Shown here one piece after another: positions 42,074 to 51,800 of a DNA stretch of 64,000 nucleotides (positions are counted from its first letter, which is position 1; every line of letters begins with the position of its first letter). The notes under the pieces were generated by a model. It saw only the letters and a list, made by a program, of their open reading frames with translations. It was not told the origin of the DNA and ran no database searches. Made by a program: the position numbers and the translations under genes. The stretch is from Massilia sp. IC2-278 (GTDB lineage: Bacteria; Pseudomonadota; Gammaproteobacteria; Burkholderiales; Burkholderiaceae_D), in contig NZ_JAJFES010000002.1 of NCBI RefSeq assembly GCF_020708045.1, positions 434,001-498,000 of the forward strand. Direction: 5' to 3'.

Positions 42074-42199
42074 GGGGTCAGGTCTGACATTTGGACACGG
42101 CCTCATCCGTAGTACGCGCCTGCCATGGGAACAAGATTGAAAAACACGCAAAATAGAAGATTACGGCAGAGCTCGTGTCCGAATGTCAGACCTGACCCC
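42074..42199. mobile_element. 126-bp MITE-like element with 26-bp inverted repeats
   Basis: Positions 42074-42099 (GGGGTCAGGTCTGACATTTG...) and 42174-42199 are inverted copies with a single mismatch in 26 bp. They flank a 74-bp AT-richer core without a gene, in the gap between the divergent tex and SNF2 genes (42025-42341). The end sequence GGTCAGGTCTGACATT is of the kind found around IS200/RAYT-related repeats in Burkholderiales (recalled, not searched). The rest of the gap carries the SNF2 leader. Confidence 0.6.
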
Positions 42200-42341
42200 C
42201 GCTGTTTTTGTTGGAATAAAGATTCTTAAAATTTCATACTGTAAAGATTTCCCGACTACGTGCGATTCCGAACAAAACTGAACCGTCCGTATGAGAGATA
42301 ATGTCGTTTGTTGTTCTTTTTCACACACCATCCAGAGACCC

Positions 42342-45300
42342 ATGCACACAGTTGATTACCCACGCGAACACGCAAGCGACGCCCCCGCGCCGCGTGCGAC
42401 GCCGGCACGCGCGCCCGCCTTGCCGGCACCCGTGACAACCTGGCTGCAAAGGGTCGAGGCAGCCGCCCATCCGCAACCGAAGTTGACAGTCGAGCTCGCC
42501 GATCCGAAGGCAGTCCAGTACAAGTTTGTCTACGTCATGGCCCCGACCAGCGGCGGCCGCCACGTGGCTGTCTGCCTGTGCAAGGCGCGCCTGCGTCCGA
42601 ACGGCGACGTCGCCGCCGCCAGCCCGGTGAACGAGGTGTTCTCCCTGCTGTCGGCCCCGCCGACCTATCTCGAGGGCGAGGACGAAGACCTGGTGCGCTT
42701 CTTCATCGCCATGCGCAGCGGCGCGTCGCAGAGCACCAGCGCTACCGAGCCCAAGGGCAAGGTCGGCGCCATCCTGCTCGACATGCTGCTGAAACAGGGC
42801 AAACTGCTGTGGGCCAATTCCTGGCAAGACATGTCGAACGGCCTGGTGTATCCGCTGCAAGCCGGTCCGACCCGGCAAGCGAACCTGGCCTGGCGCGACG
42901 AAGGCCGTGCGGCCAAGCTGGGCTGGTCGGTGGAACCGGCCAACGGCGCCACCCACCCAGGCGCCGACCTGATCGACTACATGCTGCCGACCGATCCGCC
43001 GTGGTACATCGACAATTTGTCCTGCGGTCCATTGGAACTGAACCGTGGTGGCGTGGACATTTCGCTGGCCGAGCTGCAAGCCCTGGTGGCCCAGGCGCCC
43101 ATCCTCACCGGCAACGATAAAAAACGCGTGTCGCAACTGCTGCTGGCCCATGGCTTGCAAACCTTGATGCCGCTGCCGCAGCCGCTGACCCAGCGCCTGC
43201 GCACCGACGTCGCGCCGCAACCCTTCCTGCTGCTCGACTCCGTGGCTCTGGCCGATACCGGCACCCAGCGCTGGCAGGATTTCGCCGTGCTCTCCTTCGA
43301 CTATGATGGCCAGCGCGTTTCCTTCGATCCGGCCCAGCGCGTGGTGCGCCAGATCGGCGACGTCACCGAAATCATCGAGCGCAATCTTGGCGCCGAAGCG
43401 GCGGCCCTGGATAAATTGACCGAGCTCGGCTTCCGCAAGCCCGCCACTACCCCGCTGTCGGGCGTGGCCGGCGCGCTGCAGCTCGATAGCCAGGCGCACT
43501 GGCTGCGCTTTGCCGAGAACGATCTCGACGCCCTGTCCGATGCCGGCTGGCACCTGCAAAAATCCAACAAATACCGCTACGACGTGGTCGCGGTGGAAGA
43601 CTGGTACGCCGAGATCGACGAGCCGGAAGAAGCGGGTAAAGCCTGGTTCGAGCTGGAACTAGGCATCGTGGTCAACCGCAAGCGCGTGCCGCTGCTGCCG
43701 GTGCTGGTGCAACTCATTCGCAATGCGCCGATGGACTTCGATCCGGCGGTGCTGGCCGCCCATGGCGAAGCTGACCAGATGCTGGCCACCCTGCCCGAAG
43801 GCGTGCGCGTCGCCCTGCCCTGGAACCGCGTCAAGCCCATCCTGTCCACGCTCGGCGAGCTCTACTTCAACGACAAGATCAAGGGGCGCGTGCGCCTGTC
43901 GACGCTCGATGCCAGCCGCCTGGAAGAGCTGGCGCGCGGCCTGGAGCTGCGCTGGTTCGGTGGCGAGCAGCTGCGCGAAACCGGCCGCAAGCTCAGCCAG
44001 TTCGGCGCCGTGAAAAAGGTCGCCGCTCCGGCCGGCCTGCAAGCCACGCTGCGTGACTACCAGCTCGACGGTTTATCGTGGATGCAGTTCCTGCGCGAAT
44101 ACGACCTGGCCGGCATCCTGGCCGACGACATGGGCCTCGGCAAGACGGTGCAGACCCTGGCCCACATCCTCACCGAAAAGGAAGCCGGCCGCCTGACCCG
44201 CCCGGCCCTGGTGATCGCGCCGACTAGCCTGATGACCAACTGGCAGGAAGAAGCCGCGCGCTTCGCCCCGAGCCTGAAAGTGCTGCTGCTGCAAGGTAAG
44301 GAACGCATGGACATGTTCGACCAGATCGAGCAGGCCGACATCGTGCTGACCACCTACGCCCTGCTGCCGCGCGACGAGGAAAAGCTGCGCGAGCACGAAT
44401 ACCATCTGGTAATCCTGGACGAATCGCACTACATCAAGAACACGCGCTCGAAGGCAGCGCAGACGGCCGGTTCGCTGAATGCCCGCCACCGCCTGTGCCT
44501 GACCGGCACCCCGCTGGAAAACCACCTGGGCGAACTGTGGTCGCAATTCCACTTCCTGCTGCCGGGCCTGCTGGGCGAGGAAAAGACTTTCAATACCCAG
44601 TTCCGCCACCCGATCGAGCGCCAGGACGACCCGGTGCGCCGCGCCCTGCTGAATCGCCGCATCCGTCCCTTCCTGCTGCGCCGTACCAAGGACAATGTGG
44701 CCAAGGAATTGCCGGAAAAGACCGAAGTGGTGCGCCGCATCGAACTGTCCGGCCCGCAGCGCGACCTCTACGAGACCGTGCGCCTGGCGATGGACAAGAA
44801 GGTGCGCGAGGAAATCGACCGCAAGGGCGTGGCGCGCAGCCAGATCGTGATCCTGGAGGCGCTGCTGAAGCTGCGCCAGGTCTGCTGCGACCCGCGCCTG
44901 GTGAAAGCCATGCCGTCGAAGAAGAACACGGCTGCCGTGTCCGCCAAACTGACCGACCTGATGCAGATGGTCGACGACTTGCTGGAAGAAGGCCGCAAGA
45001 TCCTGGTGTTCTCGCAGTTCACCAGCATGCTCGGTCTGATCGAGGAAGAACTGGCGGCGCGCGGCATCCGCTACGCTATCCTCACCGGCGAAACGCGCGA
45101 CCGCTCGGCCCAGGTGGCGGCCTTCCAGCAAGGCGCGGTGCCGATCTTCCTGATCAGCCTCAAGGCTGGCGGCGTCGGCCTGAACCTGACCGCGGCTGAT
45201 ACCGTCATCCACTACGACCCATGGTGGAACCCGGCGGCCGAGGCCCAGGCCACCGACCGCGCCTGGCGTATCGGGCAGGACAAGCCGGTGTTCGTGTACA

Positions 45301-45458
45301 AGCTGATCGCCAAGGGCACGCTGGAAGAAAAGATCCAGCAACTGCAGCAGAAGAAGTCGGAGCTGGCGCAGTCGATCCTGGCCGAAGGCGAATCGCAGAA
45401 GATGGCATTGACGCAGGAAGACCTGCAAGCGATCTTCGCGCCGCTCGACGAACAGTAA
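42342..45458 (+). CDS. SNF2-family DEAD/DEAH-box helicase (RapA/HepA-like)
   Basis: This 1038-residue Swi2/Snf2 ATPase has an N-terminal region of about 550 residues without obvious motifs, then a complete SNF2 motor: LADDMGLGKTVQTLAHIL (Walker A, near 595), TTYALL, LDESHYIKN (DESH, near 692), LCLTGTPLENHLGELWSQFHFLLPG, and the second RecA domain KILVFSQFTSMLGLIEEEL ... LISLKAGGVGLNLTAADTVIHYDPWWNPAAEAQATDRAWRIGQ. Such proteins translocate on double-stranded DNA and remodel RNA polymerase or nucleoid complexes. ATG 42342 follows an AGAGACCC ribosome-binding site. A bidirectional terminator hairpin follows at 45475. Confidence 0.93.
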   Translation: MHTVDYPREHASDAPAPRATPARAPALPAPVTTWLQRVEAAAHPQPKLTVELADPKAVQYKFVYVMAPTSGGRHVAVCLCKARLRPNGDVAAASPVNEVFSLLSAPPTYLEGEDEDLVRFFIAMRSGASQSTSATEPKGKVGAILLDMLLKQGKLLWANSWQDMSNGLVYPLQAGPTRQANLAWRDEGRAAKLGWSVEPANGATHPGADLIDYMLPTDPPWYIDNLSCGPLELNRGGVDISLAELQALVAQAPILTGNDKKRVSQLLLAHGLQTLMPLPQPLTQRLRTDVAPQPFLLLDSVALADTGTQRWQDFAVLSFDYDGQRVSFDPAQRVVRQIGDVTEIIERNLGAEAAALDKLTELGFRKPATTPLSGVAGALQLDSQAHWLRFAENDLDALSDAGWHLQKSNKYRYDVVAVEDWYAEIDEPEEAGKAWFELELGIVVNRKRVPLLPVLVQLIRNAPMDFDPAVLAAHGEADQMLATLPEGVRVALPWNRVKPILSTLGELYFNDKIKGRVRLSTLDASRLEELARGLELRWFGGEQLRETGRKLSQFGAVKKVAAPAGLQATLRDYQLDGLSWMQFLREYDLAGILADDMGLGKTVQTLAHILTEKEAGRLTRPALVIAPTSLMTNWQEEAARFAPSLKVLLLQGKERMDMFDQIEQADIVLTTYALLPRDEEKLREHEYHLVILDESHYIKNTRSKAAQTAGSLNARHRLCLTGTPLENHLGELWSQFHFLLPGLLGEEKTFNTQFRHPIERQDDPVRRALLNRRIRPFLLRRTKDNVAKELPEKTEVVRRIELSGPQRDLYETVRLAMDKKVREEIDRKGVARSQIVILEALLKLRQVCCDPRLVKAMPSKKNTAAVSAKLTDLMQMVDDLLEEGRKILVFSQFTSMLGLIEEELAARGIRYAILTGETRDRSAQVAAFQQGAVPIFLISLKAGGVGLNLTAADTVIHYDPWWNPAAEAQATDRAWRIGQDKPVFVYKLIAKGTLEEKIQQLQQKKSELAQSILAEGESQKMALTQEDLQAIFAPLDEQ

Positions 45459-45474
45459 GCAACCAGAAGTATAT

Positions 45475-45503
45475 GAAAACGCCCGCTGCCAGCGGGCGTT
45501 TTC
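45475..45503 (+). terminator. intrinsic terminator after the SNF2 helicase gene
   Basis: GAAAACGCCCGCTG (45475-45488) and CAGCGGGCGTTTTC (45490-45503) form a long GC-rich stem flanked by an A run and a T run, so it can work in both directions. Confidence 0.9.
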
Positions 45504-45705
45504 ACTGGAAGCCGCGTGTTTGCATGATTCAGGCAGGTAAATCTATGCAAATCGAATAGGATTCGGTGACAGCGGCTCTTGATTTAACAATGTTTAACCA
45601 ATTTACAAAATCGGCAATTTTAGTTAAACGCTAGCGCTACAACGCTTACCTATACAAACAAGTAGTTGCAGCGATATACTCGCTCGCGGGCTTGATATTG
45701 CCCTC

Positions 45706-46917
45706 GTGCATGACTCTATGAATGGATGGTATGGAATGAATTGCAGTGCCAGCCTTGACTGTTCCGGCGCGGCCGGTGCGGAACTGGCCGAGCAGTTCCG
45801 TGTCATCGCCGAGATCGGCGGCGACATCGCGTTCAGCATCGATTGCGCCAGCGGCGCCCTGCGCTACCTCAGCCCCGCAATCGAGCAATTGCTGGGATAC
45901 AGCCCTGCCGACATCGCCGCCCAGCTCGGCGACCCGGGCAGTGCGCTGGCCGCCCTGTGCGCCGGGATGCCCGAGCGGATCCGGCGCATGCGCGGCGGCG
46001 ACCGCAGCCGCCTGCGCCTGGTGCGCGAAACCGAACTGCGCGGCGCGCACGGCTACATGGTGCCGGTCGAGGTCATCTCGGCCCTGCTCTGCGACGCCGC
46101 AGGCGAACCGGTGACGCTGGTGGGCCAGGTGCGCGATCTGTCGCCACGGCGCCAGCGCGAAGCCGAGCGCAAGCGTTTTGCCAGCATGCTGAACCATGAA
46201 TTCCGCACGCCGCTGTCGACCATCGACGGCGCCGTGCAGCGCCTGGAAGCGACCTGCCAGGATGCCGACGAACCGACGCGCCAGCGCTACCGCAAGATTG
46301 CCTTGGCCACCGACCGCCTGATCGCCATGCTCGACGACTATCTGTCGCCGGATCGCATGGCCGAGATCGGCGGCGAGCGCAAGCCGACCTCGGTGGCGCC
46401 GCGCGAACTGCTGGACGAAGCGGCGGCGCAGGTGCGCGCCGCCGGCCGCGTCGCTAGCGTCGAGGTGGGCGAATTGCCCGACGCCCTGCGCTGCGAACCG
46501 GACGGCATGCGCCTGGCGCTGAAGATCCTGGTCGACAACGCCATCGCGTTTTCGCCCGAGGCCACGCCCATCCTGCTGCGCGGGCGCCTGGCGGCCAGCG
46601 GCATCGAGCTGGCGGTGCGCGACCATGGCGCCGGCGTGCCGCTGGACGAGCAGGCGCGCATCTTCGACAAGTTCTTCCGCGGCCGGAATGCCGACGGCCT
46701 GCCCGGCAGCGGCCTGGGTCTGTACATGGCGCGCGCGATCGTGGAAGTCCATGGCGGCGTGCTGAACCTGGTATCGCCGGCCCCCGGCGGCGCCGAATTC
46801 CGCATCTGGCTGCCGCTCGCCGGCGCCGGCAAAACGCCCGCCCGGCCGGCCGCCAGTAGCGAACCTCTCCCGCAGTCCGCGGGGGACGCCCCTGCCGCGA
46901 CAGGCAGGCACAAGTAA
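45706..46917 (+). CDS. soluble PAS-containing sensor histidine kinase
   Basis: This roughly 400-residue histidine kinase has no membrane segment. It has an N-terminal PAS domain (FRVIAEIGGDIAFSIDCASGALRYLSPAIEQLLGYSPADI), a short PAC part (QVRDLSPRRQREAE), the HisKA motif with His164 in MLNHEFRTPLSTIDG, and a HATPase domain (KILVDNAIAFSPEATP, VRDHGAGVPLDEQARIFDKFFR, GLPGSGLGLYMARAIVEVHGG). It thus senses a cytoplasmic cue. Starts at 45706, 45718 and 45736 are possible; the last has the better spacing to a purine-rich stretch. It is 21 bp upstream of its response regulator. Confidence 0.9.
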   Translation: MHDSMNGWYGMNCSASLDCSGAAGAELAEQFRVIAEIGGDIAFSIDCASGALRYLSPAIEQLLGYSPADIAAQLGDPGSALAALCAGMPERIRRMRGGDRSRLRLVRETELRGAHGYMVPVEVISALLCDAAGEPVTLVGQVRDLSPRRQREAERKRFASMLNHEFRTPLSTIDGAVQRLEATCQDADEPTRQRYRKIALATDRLIAMLDDYLSPDRMAEIGGERKPTSVAPRELLDEAAAQVRAAGRVASVEVGELPDALRCEPDGMRLALKILVDNAIAFSPEATPILLRGRLAASGIELAVRDHGAGVPLDEQARIFDKFFRGRNADGLPGSGLGLYMARAIVEVHGGVLNLVSPAPGGAEFRIWLPLAGAGKTPARPAASSEPLPQSAGDAPAATGRHK

Positions 46918-46938
46918 AACAAAGAACGTGGCCCACCC

Positions 46939-47619
46939 ATGACCCAGATACTGATTGTTGAAGACAACGGCGACTACGCCGGCGACATGGCCGATTTCCT
47001 GCGCGAACTCGACCACGACGTGACGGTGGCCACCTCCGCCAGCGAGATGTGGGCCGCGCTCACGCGCACCCCGGCCGCCGTGGTGGTGCTCGACCTGGGC
47101 CTGCCCGACGAAGACGGCTTTACCGTCATCCCGCGCATGCGCCAGCTGTATCCCGAGATCGGGCTGCTGGTGCTGACCGGACGCGTCGCCTTCGACAACC
47201 GCATCCTCGGCCTGCAGCTGGGGGCCGACCACTATCTGACCAAGCCGATCAAGTTCCCGGAACTGGCCGCCCACATCGAAGCCCTGGGCCGCCGCGTGCG
47301 CCCGAGCGAACCGGCGCCGCTGCCGAGCAAATGGACCCTGCGTGTCAGCGCCCGCCAGCTGGAGCTGGGCGGCAAGGTGATCGATCTGACCGAGAAGGAA
47401 TTCAATTTCCTGCACCTGTTGACGATCAACACCCGGCCGGTGCCGCGCGCGACCATCGTTGCCGGCATGGGGGGCGACGACCCGGATGCGAGCCGGCGCG
47501 TGGACATGCTGGTGTACCGCCTGCGCAAGAAGGCGCGTACCGGGCTGGGACAGGATTTGCCGCTGCGCAGTGCTTACGGTGAAGGCTACAGCCTTTCCGC
47601 CGGATTTACCCTAGCCTGA
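46939..47619 (+). CDS. OmpR/PhoB family response regulator
   Basis: This 226-residue regulator has a receiver domain with the acidic pair in VEDNGD, phospho-acceptor Asp52 (VVLDLGLPDEDG), Thr80 and Lys102 (TKPIK), followed by a winged-helix output domain (KVIDLTEKEFNFLHLLTINTRPVPR ... VDMLVYRLRKKA). It is the partner of the soluble histidine kinase immediately upstream. Targets unknown; no repeated operator was seen around the pair. Confidence 0.93.
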   Translation: MTQILIVEDNGDYAGDMADFLRELDHDVTVATSASEMWAALTRTPAAVVVLDLGLPDEDGFTVIPRMRQLYPEIGLLVLTGRVAFDNRILGLQLGADHYLTKPIKFPELAAHIEALGRRVRPSEPAPLPSKWTLRVSARQLELGGKVIDLTEKEFNFLHLLTINTRPVPRATIVAGMGGDDPDASRRVDMLVYRLRKKARTGLGQDLPLRSAYGEGYSLSAGFTLA

Positions 47620-47621
47620 TG

Positions 47622-47842
47622 GTAGGGTGGGTTCTTGAACCCACCGGAATGGCGTATGCAGTTGTAGGGTGGACTCCTGAGTCCACGCGGTGCAATGGCT
47701 CCCTGTCGAAAATCCGTTTCGACCGGTACACGTTGTACCGCGTGGACACAGGTGTCCACCCTACAAAAGCCCATGCGTTCTGTTGTCGCAACGGTTTCGA
47801 CCCGCACGTGACGCACGGTGGGTACGAGTACCCACCCTACGG
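47622..47842. repeat. four REP copies next to the RAYT gene
   Basis: Copies are at 47622-47645 (plus, GGGTTCTTGAACCC), 47663-47691 (plus, GTGGACTCCTGAGTCCAC), 47737-47764 (minus, GTGGACACAGGTGTCCAC) and 47815-47842 (minus, GGGTACGAGTACCC). They occupy the 323-bp gap between the response regulator and the RAYT gene. Two further copies of GGGACAGAG (47841-47849, 47884-47892) lie between them and the transposase, mirrored by CTGTCCC at 48744-48750 after it. Confidence 0.88.
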
Positions 47843-47942
47843 GACAGAGTCAATCCGATTTTTGCAGCTTGGCTTGATAAATAGGGACAGAGCAATGGCA
47901 GGGCGCTAGAATACGCTATCCGAACCGCTCCCTGCCCTCACC

Positions 47943-48650
47943 ATGGCCCGCCAGCCCCGCCTCATCCTCCCCAAGCAACCCCACCACATCCTCCAGCGCG
48001 CCAACGACCCGCAGCTGATCTTCCGCGCCGACGAAGACTACGCGCAATTCCTCGTCTGGCTGAAGGAAGCGTCGCGCTTCTACAAGGTGGCAATTCACGC
48101 CTACGCCCTGCTCCCGACCCACCTGCACCTGCTCGCCACCCCGCCCGACGAAGACAGCCTGGCCGCCATGATGCAAAAGATCGGCCGTCTCTACGTTCCC
48201 TGGTATAACGCCAGATACGCCCGCGCCGGCGGTTTGTTCGAGGGACGTTTCCGCACCGCCGTGGTCGATACCGACCGCCATTTCCTGATGTGCAGCCGCT
48301 TCATCGAACTGGCGCCGGTGCGCGAAGGCCAGGCCATGGAACCCGGCCGCTATGCCTGGTCCAGCTATCCTCACCACGCCGGCCTGCGCCCCGATCCGGC
48401 GATCACCGACCACGCCCTGTTCTGGGCACTCGGCAATACGCCCTTCCAGCGCGAAGCCGCTTATACCGAGCTGGTCGGGCAAGGCATCGCGCCTGACGAG
48501 CTGGCGCTGATCGCCAACAGCGTCCAGAAAGGCCAGCCCTTAGGCACGCAAGCCTTCAAGATCGGGCTCGAACAGAAGAGCGGGCGCCGCATCCTGCCGG
48601 CCAAGCGGGGCCGTCCCGCCAAGCAGGTTGCACCGGTTTCAGCGGACTGA
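47943..48650 (+). CDS. REP-associated tyrosine transposase (RAYT, Y1/IS200-like)
   Basis: This 235-residue single-strand transposase of the HUH/Y1 superfamily has the metal-binding motif THLHLLATP (His60-x-His62), a tyrosine-bearing helix (GRLYVPWYNARYARAGG, Tyr84/Tyr88), the RAYT signature GGLFEGRFRTAVVD and the PGRYAWSSYPHHAG block. RAYT proteins are domesticated relatives of IS200 enzymes that cut REP palindromes bearing a GTAG/GGAG foot. Four such palindromes lie just upstream, and twenty more occur in this window, all with a GTAG foot. No terminal inverted or IS-type ends were found around the gene itself, apart from GGGACAG/CTGTCCC. A C-terminal basic tail (KSGRRILPAKRGRPAK) may bind DNA. 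Confidence 0.92.
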   Translation: MARQPRLILPKQPHHILQRANDPQLIFRADEDYAQFLVWLKEASRFYKVAIHAYALLPTHLHLLATPPDEDSLAAMMQKIGRLYVPWYNARYARAGGLFEGRFRTAVVDTDRHFLMCSRFIELAPVREGQAMEPGRYAWSSYPHHAGLRPDPAITDHALFWALGNTPFQREAAYTELVGQGIAPDELALIANSVQKGQPLGTQAFKIGLEQKSGRRILPAKRGRPAKQVAPVSAD

Positions 48651-48810
48651 TCAGAAAAACGGCATTCGCAATTTCCTGCCGCAAGAAAGCCAGCCGTTCA
48701 AATAAAGATCGTCCAAAAAGCGCCTGACGACTACTAGACAAACCTGTCCCCAATTAAAATTTGAGCGCATAAGTCATCAGTTAATTCGACTCCGACCCTA
48801 ATTGTTCTGC

Positions 48811-48839
48811 TTGATGCGTCTGCTGCATTGCACTATTCT
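48811..48839 (+). promoter_or_regulatory. candidate gltB promoter
   Basis: TTGATG (48811-48816) and TATTCT (48834-48839) are separated by 17 bp; the gltB ATG follows 38 bp later. Each box matches the sigma-70 consensus at four of six positions. Confidence 0.45.
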
Positions 48840-48877
48840 CGGCCTTCACCCCCTGAAAAAGCTGTGGAGAGCCGAGT

Positions 48878-51800
48878 ATGATTGCCCAAGGTCTGTACGA
48901 TCCCGCCAATGAACACGATGCCTGCGGCGTCGGTTTCATCGCCCATATCAAGGGCAACAAGAGCCATTCCATCATCGACCAGGGCTTGATGATCCTGAAG
49001 AACCTGGACCACCGCGGTGCGGTCGGCGCCGATGCGCTGATGGGCGATGGCGCCGGCATCCTGATCCAGATTCCCGACCAGTATTTCCGCGACGAGATGG
49101 CGAAGCAGGGCGTCGAACTGCCGCCGCCCGGCGAATACGGCGTCGGCATGGTCTTCCTGCCGAAGGAACACGCCTCGCGCATCGCCTGCGAACAGGAAAT
49201 CGAGCGCGCCGTGCGCATCGAAGGGCAGGTCGTGCTGGGCTGGCGCAATGTCCCGGTCGACGACAGCATGCCGATGTCGCCCACCGTGCGCGCCAAGGAA
49301 CCGGTGATCCGCCAGATCTTCATCGGCCGCGGTCCGGACATCATGGTCACCGACGCGCTCGAGCGCAAACTGTACGTGATCCGCAAGTCGTCCGGCCACG
49401 CCATCCAGGCCTTGAAACTCTTGCACGGCAAGGAATTCTTCGTGCCGTCGATGTCGGCGCGCACGATCGTCTATAAAGGCCTGCTGCTGGCCGACCAGGT
49501 CGGCGTCTACTTCAAGGACCTGCAAGACCCGCGCTGCGTCTCGGCACTGGCCCTCGTGCACCAGCGCTTCTCGACGAACACTTTCCCGGAATGGCCGCTG
49601 GCCCACCCGTACCGCCTGATTGCGCATAACGGCGAGATCAACACCGTGAAGGGCAACTTCAACTGGACCCGTGCGCGCGAAGGCATGATGAAGTCGGCCG
49701 TGCTGGGCGAGGACCTGAACAAGCTGTTCCCGCTGATCTACGAAGGCCAGTCCGATACCGCCTGCTTCGACAACGCGCTGGAACTGCTGGTGATGGCCGG
49801 CTACCCGATCGCCCAGGCGATGATGATGATGATCCCCGAGGCCTGGGAAAACCATACCTCGATGGACGACAACCGCAAGGCCTTCTACGAATACCACGCG
49901 GCCATGATGGAGCCCTGGGACGGCCCGGCGGCGATGGCCTTCACCGACGGCCGCCACATCGGCGGCACCCTGGATCGCAACGGCCTGCGCCCGGCGCGCT
50001 ATGTCGTGACTGAGGACGACTTGGTCGTCATGGCTTCGGAGTCCGGCGTGCTGCCGATTCCGGAATCGCGCATCGTCAAGAAATGGCGCCTGCAGCCGGG
50101 CAAGATGTTCCTGATCGATCTGGAAGCAGGGCGCATCATCGACGACAAGGAATTGAAGGACACCTACTCGAACGCCAAGCCGTATAAAGCCTGGATCAAG
50201 TCGGTGCGCATCAAGCTGAACGAAATCAAGCTGAGCGAATCGCAGCTGGCGCAACACCGCGTCAAGGACACGCCGGCACAAGGCGAAAAAGCCGCGATCA
50301 CGCTGCTGGACCGCCAGCAAGCCTTCGGCTATACCCAGGAAGACCTGAAATTCCTGATGGCGCCGATGGCCGTGCTGGCCGAGGAAGCGACCGGTTCCAT
50401 GGGCAACGACTCGCCGCTGGCGGTGATGTCGAACAAGCTCAAACCTTTGTACAATTATTTCAAACAATTGTTTGCGCAAGTGACCAATCCGCCGATCGAC
50501 CCGATCCGCGAAAGCATGGTCATGTCGCTGGTGTCTTTCATTGGTCCGAAGCCGAACCTGCTCGACACCAACAACGTGAATCCGCCGATGCGCCTGGAAG
50601 TGTCGCAGCCTGTACTCGGCTTCAACGACATGGCGCGCCTGCGCAACATCAGCCTGCACACCGGCGGCAAGTTCAAGTCGTATGAACTGAACATCTGCTA
50701 TCCGGTCGCCTGGGGCAAGGAGGGCATCGAAGCCTCGCTGGCCTCGCTGTGCGCGGAAGCAGTGGACGCCGTTAAATCCGGCCACAACATCCTGGTGGTG
50801 TCGGACCGCGCGCTGTCCGGCGACATGGTCGCGATTCCAGCCCTGCTGGCCACCTCCACCATCCACCAGCACCTGGTGATGCGCGGCCTGCGCGCTTCGA
50901 CCGGCCTGGTGGTGGAAACCGGCTCGGCCCGCGAAACCCACCACTTCGCCTTGCTGGCAGGCTATGGCGCGGAAGCCGTCCACCCCTACCTGGCGCTGGA
51001 AACCCTGGCCGACCTGGCCCAGCACCTGCCGCATGAAATGGCGCCGGAAACAGCCATGACCAACTACACCAAGGCCATCGGCAAGGGCTTGCTGAAGGTG
51101 ATGTCGAAGATGGGCATCTCCACCTACATGTCCTACTGCGGCGCGCAGATTTTCGAAGCCGTGGGCCTGAACAAGTCGCTCGTCGACAAGTATTTCCGCG
51201 GCACCTCGTCGACCGTGGAGGGCATCGGCCTGTTCGAAGTAGCCGAGGAAGCGCTGCGCCTGCACAACCTGGCCTTTGGCGCCGATCCGCTGCTGGCGAA
51301 TGCGTTAGATACTGGCGGCGAATACGCCTTCCGCGTGCGCGGCGAAGACCACATGTGGACGCCGGATGCGATTGCCAAGCTGCAGCACTCGACCCGCGCC
51401 AACAGTTTCAGCACCTATAAAGAGTACGCCCAACTGATCAACGAGCAGACGCGCCGCCATCTCACTTTGCGCGGCCTGTTCGAGTTCAAGATCGATCCAA
51501 GCAAGGCCATTGCCATCGACGAAGTCGAGCCGGCCAAGGAGATCGTCAAGCGCTTCGTCACCGGCGCCATGTCGCTCGGCTCGATCTCGACCGAAGCGCA
51601 CGCGACCCTGGCGATTGCCATGAACCGCATCGGCGGCAAGAGCAACACCGGCGAGGGCGGCGAAGACCCGCGCCGCTACGCCAATGAATTCAAGGGCATC
51701 AAGATCAGCAAGGGCGAAACGCTCGCTTCGGTGCTGGGTTCGGACCGTGTGGCTGCCGACATCCCGCTCGAAGACGGCGACTCGCTGCGCTCGAAGATCA

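Noticed and set aside
42074-42199. Bidirectional terminator for tex and the helicase gene
   Set aside because: The two genes diverge here, so no transcript ends in this gap; an element insertion is more likely.
47622-47842. CRISPR-like regular array of palindromes
   Set aside because: Repeats differ in sequence, alternate in orientation, are unevenly spaced and have no cas genes; they fit the dispersed REP family.
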